Source of the DNA: Lathyrus oleraceus
Taxonomy: Eukaryota; Streptophyta; Magnoliopsida; Fabales; Fabaceae
Length of the DNA stretch: 64,000 nucleotides
Reading direction: 5' to 3'
Assembly: GCF_024323335.1 (NCBI RefSeq)
Contig: NC_066583.1
Coordinates: forward strand, 277,471,416-277,535,415
Position 1 is the stretch's first letter; the number at the start of each line of letters is the position of its first letter. The position numbers were made by a program, and so were the translations under genes. Positions 45,519 to 57,657 of the stretch are shown here, one piece after another. The notes beneath the pieces are model-generated. The model searched no databases. It was not told the DNA's origin and was given only the letters and a program-made list of their open reading frames with translations.

Positions 45519-46087
45519 ATGGAGCTGCAAGGAGAGTGTGATGAAAACCGTGTGCATGAAATTGGGTCCTCCATGCATGGGCCTGTACAGGCGCATGTGA
45601 GGCCCAAAATCAATTGCAAATGAATGTTGAACATCAACCAAGTTGAAATGGACGTGCAGTTTGCAAGGCAATGGATTGTGCATGAAGATTTCACTTGGTT
45701 TCCATAAATGATCACAAATATTTATCTCTTCAAAATTCCCATTTGGAAAATTCAAACATAGGCATGTGAGTAATGGTTAGAAAGTTCTTGACATAAGGAA
45801 CAAAATCTATATTGAACAAAAATCCATTTGGAGTTTGGAAAATATTGTAAACTAGCCATGAAGTTCAAGGTACAAAACATGCATTTGGAAAATTTGCCAA
45901 AAAGGACCAACTTCAAGCCCTTCTGTTTCAATGATGAAAGCCTCAAATGGAAAAACCTTCAACATAAAAGTTGTAGATATTTTCAATAAAATCAATGTGG
46001 ACTTAAATTTTTCATCATTTGGATTTTTTATGAGAAAGTTATGGGCACTTGAAGTTGGACTTTTTCAAGATTCAATGGCTTTAGTCC

Positions 46088-46284
46088 AAAGTGACCTATA
46101 ATGTTTTGTATTATCACATGTGTTTATTTTAGGATTATGAAAATTTGTACAACATAACATTTGAATCAGACATCTTAAAATTTCCAATTCACTTGGTCTC
46201 ACCTCAAAATCATAAAAAATCTAGGAGTTAAGTCCTTGGGAAGTTGACCTAAAATTAGGGTTTCAGTCAAAATGATCTATAATG
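46088..46284 (-). promoter_or_regulatory. U3 motif pair at 181 bp, Ogre-2 3' LTR
   Basis: AAAGTGACCTATAATG begins at 46088 and AAAATGATCTATAATG at 46269 on the plus strand. The spacing is the same as in both Ogre-1 LTRs although the surrounding sequence has diverged. Confidence 0.55.
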
Positions 46285-48570
46285 TTTCGAAATGAATGAT
46301 GATCTTCCAAGTTTCAAATGGACTTTTGATGAACATGAAAGTTGTTCATATGGTTCTTAAGAACATTATTTATCTTGGGGTCATCTTCATTTGACAAACA
46401 CATCAAAAGTTAGGTCTCAGTGGATTTCAAAATAGTCAGATGACTTGACTGGTCAACTTCTCAAGTCCAAACTTCAAATCTTGATGAATGAATGATTGAG
46501 GAAACTCACATAGGCTAATATATGCATAAAATAATGAATGAAAGAACTTCCCTTTATTGAATTTGATCATAGGTTGAGGTTGCTTCATGAACAAGGCACA
46601 GTCAATGCACAGTTGAATTAGGGTTTCCTTGGGAAACAATCCTCAAGCCCTTTGGTTTATCTTGATCAAATTGACAAATTGAGATACTTGGGAGGCATAT
46701 GTGATAATTGAGAGATTTAGGAACCATTTTCATGCTTGTTCTCATCTTCATCTGGCCATTTCTTTGAGTATAGGGGCCTCCTATGAGCCTTGGATCACAT
46801 GACTACTTGAGCTTCAAAACAAAACAAGTTTGTGACATATTTTTGTGCTTTTGGTTAGTAAACAAAATAGGAAAAGCAATAATATACAATTCAAGCATGC
46901 TTGGTGGTCTCAAATCACTCACACAAGTCCCAACCCTAGGGTTAAGGAGCCAAGATGCTATGATCCTTGAGGCAAAATGCAATGAGCAATGATACGATGC
47001 CATGAGGGATCTTAGGGTCAAAATTAGGGTCTTACAGTAGGGAGCATCAAATTCCAGGAGGCGTAGACTGCAGCTGGGGACCAAACAGAGTCGTTGACGG
47101 GGAAAAAGACCATCGCTGGGGGATCAGAGACTGCTGTTGGGGATCAACCAAAAGGTCACAACTGCCAACTGTCGGGGATCTTCCAATAATAATATGAAAT
47201 TCTGTGGGGGACAACCACCAAACAGAAACACATCAATCAAGCATCCTCTTCTAACCGCTGGAGGAACATCTCTGCCACTGGGAGAAGGATCAAAATGCTC
47301 CATTGAGGAAGCTACAGAGTTACCGCCAGGGATTTACTGCTGAACAGACAAAAGATCCATCGTAGAGGAAACTCTATTGGGGAGCTCAACACGGATAAGA
47401 TTCCATCGTAGAAGAAACTCTACTAGGGAACTTATCAAGGACAGATATGAAACTCTGTAGGGAACAACCACGAAACAGAAGTTCCAATAATCAACATACT
47501 TCCTCTTATCTGCTGGAGAGATATCTCTGCTTGGAGGAAATAGAAACACCGCTCCACTAGGGAAGGAAATAAACATCTTCAACACCAGCTCTGCTCGGAA
47601 GCTTTCCAATACAGATGGGTAACAAATATCAAGCTCTGATCAGGTAACTCCATCAGGGAAGACTGAAGGCGATCCAACTGGGGAAAGTCTACTGTAAGGA
47701 ACCCTACTGGGGAGAAGCTACAAGCCAACCTGCTGAGGATTTCCAATCATGCTGGGAATTCCTGATCACTCTGCGGGAGATTTCCATTTATGCTGAGGGA
47801 AAAGCCAACTTCCTCGAAAAAGATAGCATATCAATTTTTATCAATCTATAAGGGATTTTAGGTCAGTCCATGCAAGGGATGACAACCCTATAATTGCTAA
47901 AACACAAATGCTAGACTCAGACTCACTAGGGAGTTGAGGATGGAGGTATACACATATCCCAAAAGATCAAGGCCAAACTCCAGACTCTTTGGGGACTTGA
48001 TGATGTATCACCCTTCTCTGTGCTCACTGAGGAGACAACCTAAAAGATGATGAAGAGGATACAAACATGCCAGAAATATGAACAAATGTCTTACCCTTTT
48101 GGAGATCGTACTATCCTTGGGAGAGCACTGAGGATATTCCATTTACCCTTTCAGTCATTGTGAATGTTCACTTTGTTTAAAAACAGTTTATAAAACTTTG
48201 TTTATTTAAAACAATGATATTTATCAATTAAAACATGAAAACATTTGTTAAACAGGAACAAATAAGAGTGCAAAGAATTGGAGAAAGGCTCAAATTTATT
48301 TGATAGAATGGTAGTCCGCAAATGGCGAGACTCCATGGATCTTTACAAATTTGAAATTGGTGATATATATTGGAAAAAGGCTACATTGAACATAATGACC
48401 ATTTCTCCACCAACTTTGAATCCAATGTATTTGAAGCTTCAGTTGACGATGACTGAGCGAGAATCTTTGACAGATGACAGCTTGTAGAACAAAGTCTTGT
48501 CAGGATGTAGTTACTTGCCAAATCCCTAATTTTTGCCTAGATTGCCCCAGGGTGAGGTACTCAATATAGC

Positions 48571-48718
<148 letters not shown>

Positions 48719-48719
48719 T

Positions 48720-48838
48720 TTTTTATGTCTCTAACTTTTGCCTGGACTGCCCTTTCGGGTTTTCAATCCACCGAGACGCTCATTTTTGCCTAAGTCGCCC
48801 TTTCGGGTTTTCAACTTAGCGAGCTATTCTATTTTTAT
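48720..48838 (-). repeat. Tandem hairpin units after the Ogre-2 pol stop
   Basis: Two copies of GCCCTTTCGGGTTTTCAA lie near 48749 and 48797. Each can form CCC-TTTC-GGG. A degenerate third unit sits left of the (AT)n tract near 48540. The layout matches Ogre-1. Confidence 0.6.
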
Positions 48839-48839
48839 T

Positions 48840-51800
48840 TTAGGCGAAGTATTTCTTCACTGCATCTGAATTCACAGGACGAGTGAAATCCTCCCCATCC
48901 ATAGTTGTAAGTATCAAAGCACCGCCTGAAAAGGCTTTCTTAACAACATATGGAACTTCATAGTTTGGAGTCCACTTGCCCCTGGAATCGGGCGCGAAAG
49001 ACAAAACTTTCTTGAGCACGAGGTCACCTTCTCGAAACACACGAGGCTTGACCTTCTTATCAAAGGCTTTCTTCATCCTTTGCTGATATAATTGACCATG
49101 GCACATGGCAGTCAATCTCTTCTCTTCAATCAAGTTCAGTTGGTCATAACGACTCTGAACCCATTCAGCCTCAGTTAACTTGGCTTCCATCAAGACTCTC
49201 ATTGATGGGATCTCAACCTCCACAGGGAGCATAACCTCCATGCCATATACAAGAGAGAAAGGGGTTACCCTTGTTGAAGTGCGGACAAATGTACGATAGC
49301 CATGCAAAGCAAATGGCAGCATCTCATGCCAATCCTTGTACATAACAACCATCTTCTGGATAATCTTCTTGATGTTCTTGTTAGCAGCTTCAACAGCCCC
49401 ATTCATCTTGAGTCTATAAGGAGAAGAATTGTGATGTGCAATCTTGAACTCGCTACACAGCTCTTTCATCATCTTATTGTTCAAGTTAGATCCATTATCA
49501 GTAATGATCTTGTCTGGCACACCATATCTGCATATGAGTTGATTCTTGATAAACTTCACAACTACCTGCCTGGTCACGTTTGCATATGATGTCGCTTCAA
49601 CCCACTTGGTGAAGTAATCAATTGCTACGAGAATAAAACGGTGACCATTTGACGCCTTTGGCTTTATCATGCCAATCATGTCAATTCCCCACATGGAGAA
49701 AGACCATGGTGATGAAATAACATTCAGAAGTGTCGGGGGAATATGGATCTTATCCGCATAAATCTGACACTTGTGGCATTTCTTCACATATTTGCAGCAG
49801 TCAGACTGCATTGTCAACCAATAGTAGTCTGCTCTTAACATCTTCTTCGCCATGGCATGACCATTGGAATGAGTACCAAATGAATCGTCATGGACTTCAG
49901 TCATTAACAGGTCTGCTTCGTGCCTATCCACGCATCTGAGCAGGACCATGTCAAAATTCCTCTTATAAAGCACATCACCATTGAGGTAGAAACTGCCAGA
50001 TAATCTCCTCAAAGTCTTCTTATTTTTAACAGATGCCCAGGGCGGGTAAATCTGATTCTGAAGAAAACACTTGATATCATAATACCATGGCTTATCATCT
50101 TTCACTTCCTCGACTGCAAATACATGAGCTGGTCTATCCAAGCGCATCACTGTGATATTGGGGACTTCATTCCAATATCTTACCACAATCATCGAAGCAA
50201 ACGTAGCAAGAGCATCTGCCATCCGATTCTCATCTCGAGGAATATGATGGAAATCAACCTCAGTAACGAAAGTTGAAATCCTCCTCGCATAATCTCTGTA
50301 TGGGATGAGGCCAGGATAATTCGTCTCCCATTCACTCTTAATTTGATTAACAACAAGGGCCGAATCACCATAAATATCGAGATGTTTGATCCTAAGATCA
50401 ATACACTCTTCCAAACCCATAATACAGGCCTCATATTCCGCCATATTAATCGTGCATTTGAAAGTTAGCCTTGCTGTAAAAGGAAAATGTGTGCCCTGAG
50501 GAGTAATAATCACTACCCCAATACCATTTCCATACTGATTAACAGCACCATCGAATACCATACCCCATCGGGAACCAGGCTCTGGCCCTTCATCGAACGT
50601 AGGCTCATCGCAATCTTTCATCTTCAAATACAGAATCTCCTCATCTGGGAAGTCGTACTGAACAGACTGCTAATCCTCAATTGGTTGATGTGCCAAGTGG
50701 TCAGCCAAGATACTACCTTTAATAGCTTTCTGAGCTCGATACTCAATATCATACTCAGACAACAACATCTGCCAACGGGAAATCCTCCTAGTTAAAGCAG
50801 GCTTCTCAAAGATATACTTGATTGGATCCATTTTGGATATCAACCAAGTCGTATGATTCAACATATACTGGCGTAAACGCTTAGCAGCCCAAGCCAAAGC
50901 ACAACATATCTTCTCAAGCATTAAGTATCGAGACTCACAATCAGTGAACTTCTTACTCAAGTAGTATATAGCATACTCTTTCTTCCCTGCTTCATCTTGT
51001 TGACCCAATACACAACCCATGGAGTCCTCAAGCACTGTTAAGTACATAATCAATGGTCTCCCTTTAGCAGGCGGAGACAGAATCAGAGGCTCAGACAAAT
51101 ACTCTTTGATATTATTAAAGGCCTTCTGGAAATCCTCGGTCCAATCATGACGCTGATCTTTCCGGAGGAGCTTGAATATAGGCGCACATGTGGCAGTCAT
51201 GTGGGATATAAATCTGGAAATATAATTCAAGCGACCAAGAAAACCTCGGACTTGCTTCTCAGATTTGGGTGCAGGTATCTCTTGTATTGCTTTGACCTTG
51301 GCAGGGTCAATTTCAATACCTCTTTCACTGACAATAAAGCCTAATAACTTGCCGGAACGGACTCCAAATGTACACTTGTTCGGATTTAGGCGGAGTTTGT
51401 ACTTCCTCAAATGCTGAAAAAGCTTTAATAAGTGCTTTACATGTTCAACTTCCGTTCTCGACTTTGCAATCATATCGTCAACATACACCTCGATCTCCTT
51501 GTGCATCATATCATAAAAAAAAGGTAGTCATAGCTCGTTAATATGTGGCTCCAACGTTCTTCAAACCGAAGGGCATCACTCGATAACAGAATGTTCCCCA
51601 AGGTGTGATGAATGTTGTCTTCTCCATATCCTCGGGTGCCATTTTAATCTGGTTATAACCAAAAAAATCGTCCATAAATGAGAAGACATTGAATTTAGTT
51701 GTATTATCTACCAACATATCAATATGTGGCAGAGGAAAATCATCTTTTGGACTAGCTTTATTCAAGTCTCGATAGTCCACACACATTCGGACTTTTCCAT

Positions 51801-52300
51801 CTTTTTTAGGCACGGGCACAATATTGGCCACCCATTGAGGATATGTAGAAGTCACCAGAAACCCCGCGTCAATTTGCTTCTGAACTTCTTCTTTAATCTT
51901 CACTTCCATATCAGGATGAGTTCTTCTGAGCTTCTGCTTCACAGGCACACACTCAGGCTTCAAAGGCAGGAAATGTTGCACGATATCAGTATCCAGACCA
52001 AGCATGTCTTCATATGACCAGGCAAAGACGTCGACATATTCTCGTAGCAACTCAATCAACCCCTTCTTCACAGGCTCTTCCAGGAGTTTCCCAATCTTCA
52101 CTTCGCGAACACAATCTTCAGACCCCAAGTTGATTGTTTCCAGATTCTCAAGATGTGGCTGAATGATCTTCTCTTCGTGCTCAAGTATACGGGTAATCTC
52201 ATTAGGAATCTCTTCAACATCATCTTCTTCGGCCTCAAATACAGGGAACTCAAAGTTGGGAGATGGTGTTGGATCATTATGTTCAATGGGTTTGATCAAC
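48840..52300 (-). pseudogene. pol: Ogre-2 pol exon 2: RT, RNase H, archaeal RNase H, integrase
   Basis: Exon 2 starts at 52300. RT motifs in order: VRMCVDYRDLNKASPKDDFP, FMDDFFGYNQIKMAPEDMEK, CYRVMPFGLKNVGATY and YVDDMIAKS. RNase H: ILSPPAKGRPLIMYL, then DSMGCVLGQQD. Archaeal-type RNase H: RWGMVFDGAVNQYGNGIG, MAEYEACIMGLEE, LDIYGDSALV and DENRMADAL. Integrase: HHCC region, then WGIDMIGMIKP, TDNGSNLNNK and NGAVEAANKNIKK, giving D, D and E. Lesions: a TAA at 51538-51540 (Gln codon), one extra T in a T run at about 51515-51522 and a stop near 50668 after QPIED. From 50627 to 48840 the frame is intact, including all of integrase. Confidence 0.9.
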
Positions 52301-52570
52301 CTGCATAATGATTTTAAGATATAAAAGAGATTTCAGATTTCAAACAAGGCAAATCATTATGCAGATGAAAAGATTGATTTTATTCTATTTTTAGGGTTTT
52401 ATGGTGATCACCAATTTCATGCCAAAAGCAAAAAGGAAAAATAATTTGGAAAAACAAACATTTAACATGTAATTATTGAATGAATATCATTGTGTTAATG
52501 TGCCAACAATGTCATCACTCCTCCTTTTGGCATGGGAGAAGGGTTTTTTAAACAAAAGTGAACACATTAC
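52301..52570 (-). other. Predicted Ogre-2 intron between protease and RT
   Basis: On the sense strand the donor is CCAC|GTAATG (intron starts at 52570) and the acceptor is TTATGCAG|GTTG (intron ends at 52301). Splicing joins AC with G to complete a codon and continues TTG ATC AAA, exactly in the RT frame. It also removes the stop codon at 52567-52569 and a T-rich, AT-rich spacer. Ogre elements are known to have an intron at this place. The length of 270 bp and the borders are my prediction. Confidence 0.75.
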
Positions 52571-55500
52571 GTGGACTTATGGACAACTGTTGGAACATCA
52601 ACAACGACCCAATTATTGCAGATTCCTCCAAGGATGACAAAGTTGCCAGAATCTTCCTCTGCATCATCTTCCATTATGACAGCACCCTCTTGGTCTTCAA
52701 CAGTGTGGATGAAACCACCACTCTGGAACAGCCCACGCTCATTAAAAATGCCTGAAGAATACCTTATCCCAGCCCGGGATTTATTGTCTTCTAGCTTAAT
52801 CATTTGTCCTAAACCAGTAGTTGCACCATGCTCAATGGGCAACTTCGCATCATTGTAGGAAGCATATGAAGAAGGTCCTTTCCTTGAAGGCTTAGCAATA
52901 GATAAGGCTTGGAACGGAGTCTCAACCTCATCCTCAGCATCTATATAGGAAAAGGAAGACAAATGGATTACCAAGAGATCCTTCTCTCCCCCTATCACCA
53001 CCAACTTCTTATTCTTGACGAATTTTAACTTTTGGTGTAGGGTGGATGTCACGGCGCCTGCCTCGTGAATCCATGGTCTACCAAGCAAGCAGCTATATGA
53101 TGGGTAAATATCCATGACCTGGAAAGTGATCTGGAAATCACTAGGTCCAATCTTGATTCGGAGTTCAACTTCGCCAATCACAGTTTTTCTCGATCCATCA
53201 AAAGCTTTAACAACCACTCCACTCTGCCTTATGGGAGGCCCCTGATAAGAAAGTTTAGCCATAGTGGATTTTGGCAACACATTTAGCGACGATCCTGTGT
53301 CTACCAACACATTAGACAGGGCATCATCCTTGCAGTTCATGGAAATGTGTAGAGCCAAATTGTGGTCTTTTCCCTCCTCGGGAAGATCAGCATCGCAAAA
53401 GCTCAAATTGTTACAAGCAGTAATGTTTGCAACAATGCTATCAAACTGTTCAATGGTGACATCGTGATCCTTGTATGCCACGTCCAACACCCTCTGCAAC
53501 ACTTCACGGTGTGGCTCAAAGTTCATCAGCAAAGATAGGACAGATATCTTTGATGGAGTTTGAAGCAGCTGATTAACAACGTTGTACTCGCTCCTCTTGA
53601 TGAGCCTCAGCATCTCATCACAATCCTCTTTCAGAATGCCATGCTGGCCAACAGGGACAGGAGTTTTAACAACAACAGCAGGGTCAACACCCTTCGCAAC
53701 AAGCGCCGGATTCGGAGAAGAAGAAGTCCCCACAGGACCGGCAGAATCATCAGCAGTAGCTCTTCTCATGTCATCTTGGGGTTTCGGAGGCGCCGAGAAA
53801 ACACGACCACTGCGGGTCACACCACTAACATCAGATATACTCACGACAGAAGCGGTGGGCAACGGCACCTCCTTCCCATCTTCTAATGCAACTGCGTTAT
53901 ATCTGTATGGCACTGCTTTGTCCGAAGAGTATGGGACAGGGCCCGCTGGCTTGATAATAAGAGATGGAGAAACCTTCTTCTTGCTGCCATCATATCTGAC
54001 AATAATAGGTTCTGGTATTCTGAATACAGGCGAAATAACATTCACTTCATCCTCATCACGATTCTGAAGTATCTCGATCACACCCTGATCCAGCATCTCT
54101 TGGATGTCCTTCCTGACTTGGCGACATCCTCTCTCATTGACAGTGCACACTCGGCATCTGTCATGCTCATTCTCATAATGATTGTATCCACATAATAGTC
54201 TGTGCATCTCGACCAAAGATTTCCTGATATGACTGACATACAGGACTTTATATTTGCCATGGCAACCCTGGACCATGTTCACATCAGATTTCCCATGCTC
54301 GGGCAATGGGTTTTTCTTTACGTTCGGACCTACATCCTCGAAAAACAAAATCTCACTTCTAACAAGGTCTTGCACCTTGGTCTTCAGGGGATATCAGTTC
54401 TCCACATCATGTCCGGGAGCACCGGAATGATATACATAATGAAGCTCAGGCTTGTACCACCACTGAGGGTTGGTCGGTACAGCGGGTGGGTCAAGTGGAG
54501 TGATCAGCTTTCTGTCTATCAATGAAGGATATAGCTCAGCATAGGTCATTGGAATTGGATCGAAAGTGACCCTTTTCCTATCGTAGATGGTGTTGGTATT
54601 GTTGTTGTTTCGAGGCTGGTAGGCCTGCTGTTGTGGATGATGTTGTTGTTGATATTCTTGATGTTGTTGTTGTTGATATTGTTGATGTTGTTGTGGTTGA
54701 TAAAGTTGAGCTTCCCTGAAGGCAGGTGCTATATGAGCCACCTGATGCTAGTTACTGGCAGGGCGAACAGTCTTCCTCTTCACAGAGGGTCTTCTTTTAA
54801 TATGGGAAGACACAGCATGTGCCTCTCCCTCCTTCTTCTTTGCAAAGCCCCAATAACGCTTTGCAGAAGAGCCTTCATCCCGGGTCAGACATCCTTCCCG
54901 GACTCCTTCCTCTAGCCTCATCCTCATGTTCACCATTTCGGTGAAGTCCGAGGGAGCACTAGCAATCATCTGCTCGTAGTAGAAAGAGCTTAAAGTCTTT
55001 AAAAAGATCTTCGTCATTTCTTTCTCTTCGAGTGGGGGCACAATCTGTGCGGCCAATTCACGTCACCTCTGAGCGTACTCCTTGAATGTTTCCTTCTCCT
55101 TCTGGGACATAGCCCTCAGCTGGTCCTTATCGGGAGCCATATCAACATTATACTTGTACTGCTTGACGAAAGCTTCGCCAAGGTCGTTGAAGGAGCGGAT
55201 GTTCGCACTATCCAGACCCATATACCATCTGAGTGCGGCGCCGGATAGGCTGTCCTGGAAATAGTGGATGAGGAGTTGATCATTCTCTGTTTAAGTTGAC
55301 ATCTTGCGTGCGTACATCACAAGATGTCTGAGAGGGCAAGTGTTTCCCTTGTATTTTTCAAAGTTAGGCACTTTGAACTTGATAGGGATTTTAACATTGG
55401 GCACAAGGCACAACTCAGCAGCAGATTTACCAAAGAGGTCCTTCCCTCTTAGAGTCTTCAGTTCCTTGCGCAGCTCAAGGAATTGGTCATTCATAGCGTC

Positions 55501-55919
55501 CATTTTCTCATAAACATCTGGGCCCTGAGACGGCTCAGAGTGATAAATGGTGTCGCCGACTCTCGGTAACGTGTGCACAACGGGAGGTGGCACTGCAAGG
55601 ACCGGGTTAGATGCCGGCAGAGAAGCAAAGGTCGGAGCGAGACCCTCAGGTACAAAGTTTGCGGGCATCCCCCAGGGAAACCCGGCTGGCATAGACAGCG
55701 CGAAGTGAGTAGTGGCGGAAGGCACAGTAGAGAAAGCTACCTCTGAGATGACCGTCCTCTAGGAAGGAGTTGCAGGTGTTGGAAAAGACTGGCTCTGAGC
55801 AGCCAGCACTGACCCCATCATGGCATCAGCCTAGCTACTTCTTCATTCAACTCACGGTTCTCTTGTTCAAGATGATCCATCAGCTTTGGTAGATTTGCCC
55901 TGGTGTTATATCGGTGCAT
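52571..55919 (-). pseudogene. gag: Ogre-2 gag and protease, exon 1 (broken)
   Basis: A likely start is MHRYNTRANLPKLMDHLEQE (55919), followed by a coiled coil, the gag core (FKVPNFEKYKGNTCPLRH, RWYMGLDSA, KTLSSFYYEQMI), a long Gln-rich tract (near 54690) and the WWYKPELHYVYHSGAPGHD region. The second half is a 600-residue open stretch with the aspartic protease VLVDTGSSLNVLPKSTM (near 53270) and its ILG-like partner SCLLGRPWIHEAGAV. One net single-base frameshift lies near 55820. Stops lie near 55758, at 55291, near 55062 (Trp to TGA), at 54748 and near 54393. The protease half itself is open. It ends at the predicted splice donor. Confidence 0.85.
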
Positions 55920-56205
55920 CAGCTTGTCTTTGAAATAAATGAAGAGCACAGAGTTAGACCGCTGATCAAGAAACCCTGAACAAAACTTGCTTATGCATAT
56001 GATGCATGCAATGCTTGTGCATATGATTTTATTTTTTATCAGAGGAACTTTATAGAGATCTACTTGCAAATATTTGGAAATATTAATCATTTTAGACATA
56101 TAATGGAATATTCATAATATTTGAAAAAAAATTTACACTAAAGAAGTACAGTCTTGGTAACCAAATACAATACAAGAGAGAAGGAAAATAACATCCTATG
56201 GAACC

Positions 56206-57657
56206 CTAGAAACAATCGTCCAAAGCTCTCGAGACCGGAAGATAAGCTGCACGAAGCCTCTTCACCTCTCTCTCATAGGTTGCCTCCATATCTGCCTTCT
56301 CCTTGGCAAGTCGATCATATTTCCTCTTCCAAAACTTGGATAATTGAGGAAGAAGAGAAGTAACCACATCATCTGGCTCATCAATAATTTGATGCTCCAA
56401 AAATTCTATCACAGCATCTTTATCTCTGAGTTGCTGAAGTAGCTCCTCTCGCTCACGAACCCAAGCACGCGAACGGTCTTCGTCTCTCAACTCCTCTACT
56501 CCTTGGTTAGGGAGGGTTGAAGGCCCAACCATAACCATAGGGGTAGGTCTTGGATAATCATAAGGCATGCGGTACTCAGAAGCTCTCGTCCTTACCCACG
56601 AGGTATAGGGTTCCAAAGCAATACAATTCTTCGGACCAAGCTCTTTCCTTCCCTTCCTATGAATCTTGCGCCAAGCGCGAACCATCCTGCCCTTCAAGTT
56701 TTGGGGATCTTTACCCTCTTGAAAGAACACACCTTTTAACAAAATGTTATTAGGTTTATCCTTTAAGGGGAACCCAAGCTGACGGCGAGCCAAAATAAGG
56801 TTGTAGTTAATCCCACCACATGTACCAAGAAGAGGCACATTGGAGAATTCACCATAAGAGTCAATGATCTGGACACCATCATACACACGGTTATACCAAA
56901 AGATATCATCATTAGTGAGAGACATAAGTCTCGTGGACCACTGTAGACATCCTTTGTTCTCCTTGAAGGCGAGCGTCTGAGGCAAGTGCGAAATAAACCA
57001 CTTGTACAACAGAGGAAAATAGCACACAATGGTACCACCACCCTTTGCATTCCTCATATGCAAAGAGAAATAAGTGTCACCCAACAGAGTCGGAACGGGA
57101 TTAAGAGTAGAGAAAATCCTAATAGCGTTCACATCCACAAAATTGTCGATGTTGGGGAATAACGCTAGCCCATAGATGAGAAGTACAAATATGGCTTCAA
57201 AGGCGTCCTCACTCATGACCTTCCCAAACAGAGTAACTTGGGCGATGAGAAAATCAGATGGGAGACCTTGAATTCCACCTTTGGTAGTCATATGAGCACC
57301 AATGTCAGATACATCTATGTGCAACAGATCAGCAATCTCTTGGGAAGAAGGAACTCTCTCCAAGCCACTGAACGACAACTGATCTAAGATAGGTATACCC
57401 ACAAGATAGGCATACTCCTCAAGCGTAGGAAAAAGCTGGAAATCCGGAAAAGTGAAGCAACGGTACAAGGGATCATAGAACTGCACCAACACACTCATCA
57501 GACCTTCATCCACCTGAGTAGCAAGAATAGACAAAAGCTTCCCATGGCGAGCTTTGAACTCCAAGGGATCTAATACATAGGATGTCGAACTCCTTAACTC
57601 TTTCAAGTCGGGTTGTCTGAAACTATACTTCTTCGTATTCCTTCTTTGCTTATCCAT
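56206..57657 (-). CDS. Ogre-2 ORF1, intact 483-residue protein
   Basis: The start is MDKQRRNTKKYSFRQPDLKE at 57657, chosen because Ogre-1 ORF1 begins at the same place; the open frame extends 32 codons further up without homology. The N-terminal two-thirds is a folded-looking region with VQFYDPLYRCFTFPDFQL, AFEAIFVLLIYGLALFPNID, VDVNAIRIFS, LPQTLAFKENKGCLQWS and RLMSLTNDDIFWYN. The style resembles the plant mobile domain family found in transposons. The C-terminal third is charged, with likely coiled coils (REREELLQQLRDKDAVIEFL and KFWKRKYDRLAKEKADMEAT). No zinc finger or catalytic motif is recognised. It is the only undamaged Ogre protein here, while gag and pol of the same element carry many stops. 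Function is unknown. Confidence 0.87.
   Translation of the reverse strand: MDKQRRNTKKYSFRQPDLKELRSSTSYVLDPLEFKARHGKLLSILATQVDEGLMSVLVQFYDPLYRCFTFPDFQLFPTLEEYAYLVGIPILDQLSFSGLERVPSSQEIADLLHIDVSDIGAHMTTKGGIQGLPSDFLIAQVTLFGKVMSEDAFEAIFVLLIYGLALFPNIDNFVDVNAIRIFSTLNPVPTLLGDTYFSLHMRNAKGGGTIVCYFPLLYKWFISHLPQTLAFKENKGCLQWSTRLMSLTNDDIFWYNRVYDGVQIIDSYGEFSNVPLLGTCGGINYNLILARRQLGFPLKDKPNNILLKGVFFQEGKDPQNLKGRMVRAWRKIHRKGRKELGPKNCIALEPYTSWVRTRASEYRMPYDYPRPTPMVMVGPSTLPNQGVEELRDEDRSRAWVREREELLQQLRDKDAVIEFLEHQIIDEPDDVVTSLLPQLSKFWKRKYDRLAKEKADMEATYEREVKRLRAAYLPVSRALDDCF

Larger units (their letters stand above)
42212..47036 (-). repeat. Ogre-2 3' LTR, 4825 bp
   Basis: On the minus strand it starts TGTAAGACCC at 47036 and ends at GAATACCCC at 42212. 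The 5' LTR copy continues six bases further (GATACA). It matches 58585-62050 over its left 3.5 kb. It contains the hairpin at 42565, the TATA box at 45509 and the U3 motif pair at 46088/46269. Large A-rich blocks fill 44250-44830. No gene is seen in these 4.8 kb. Confidence 0.92.
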
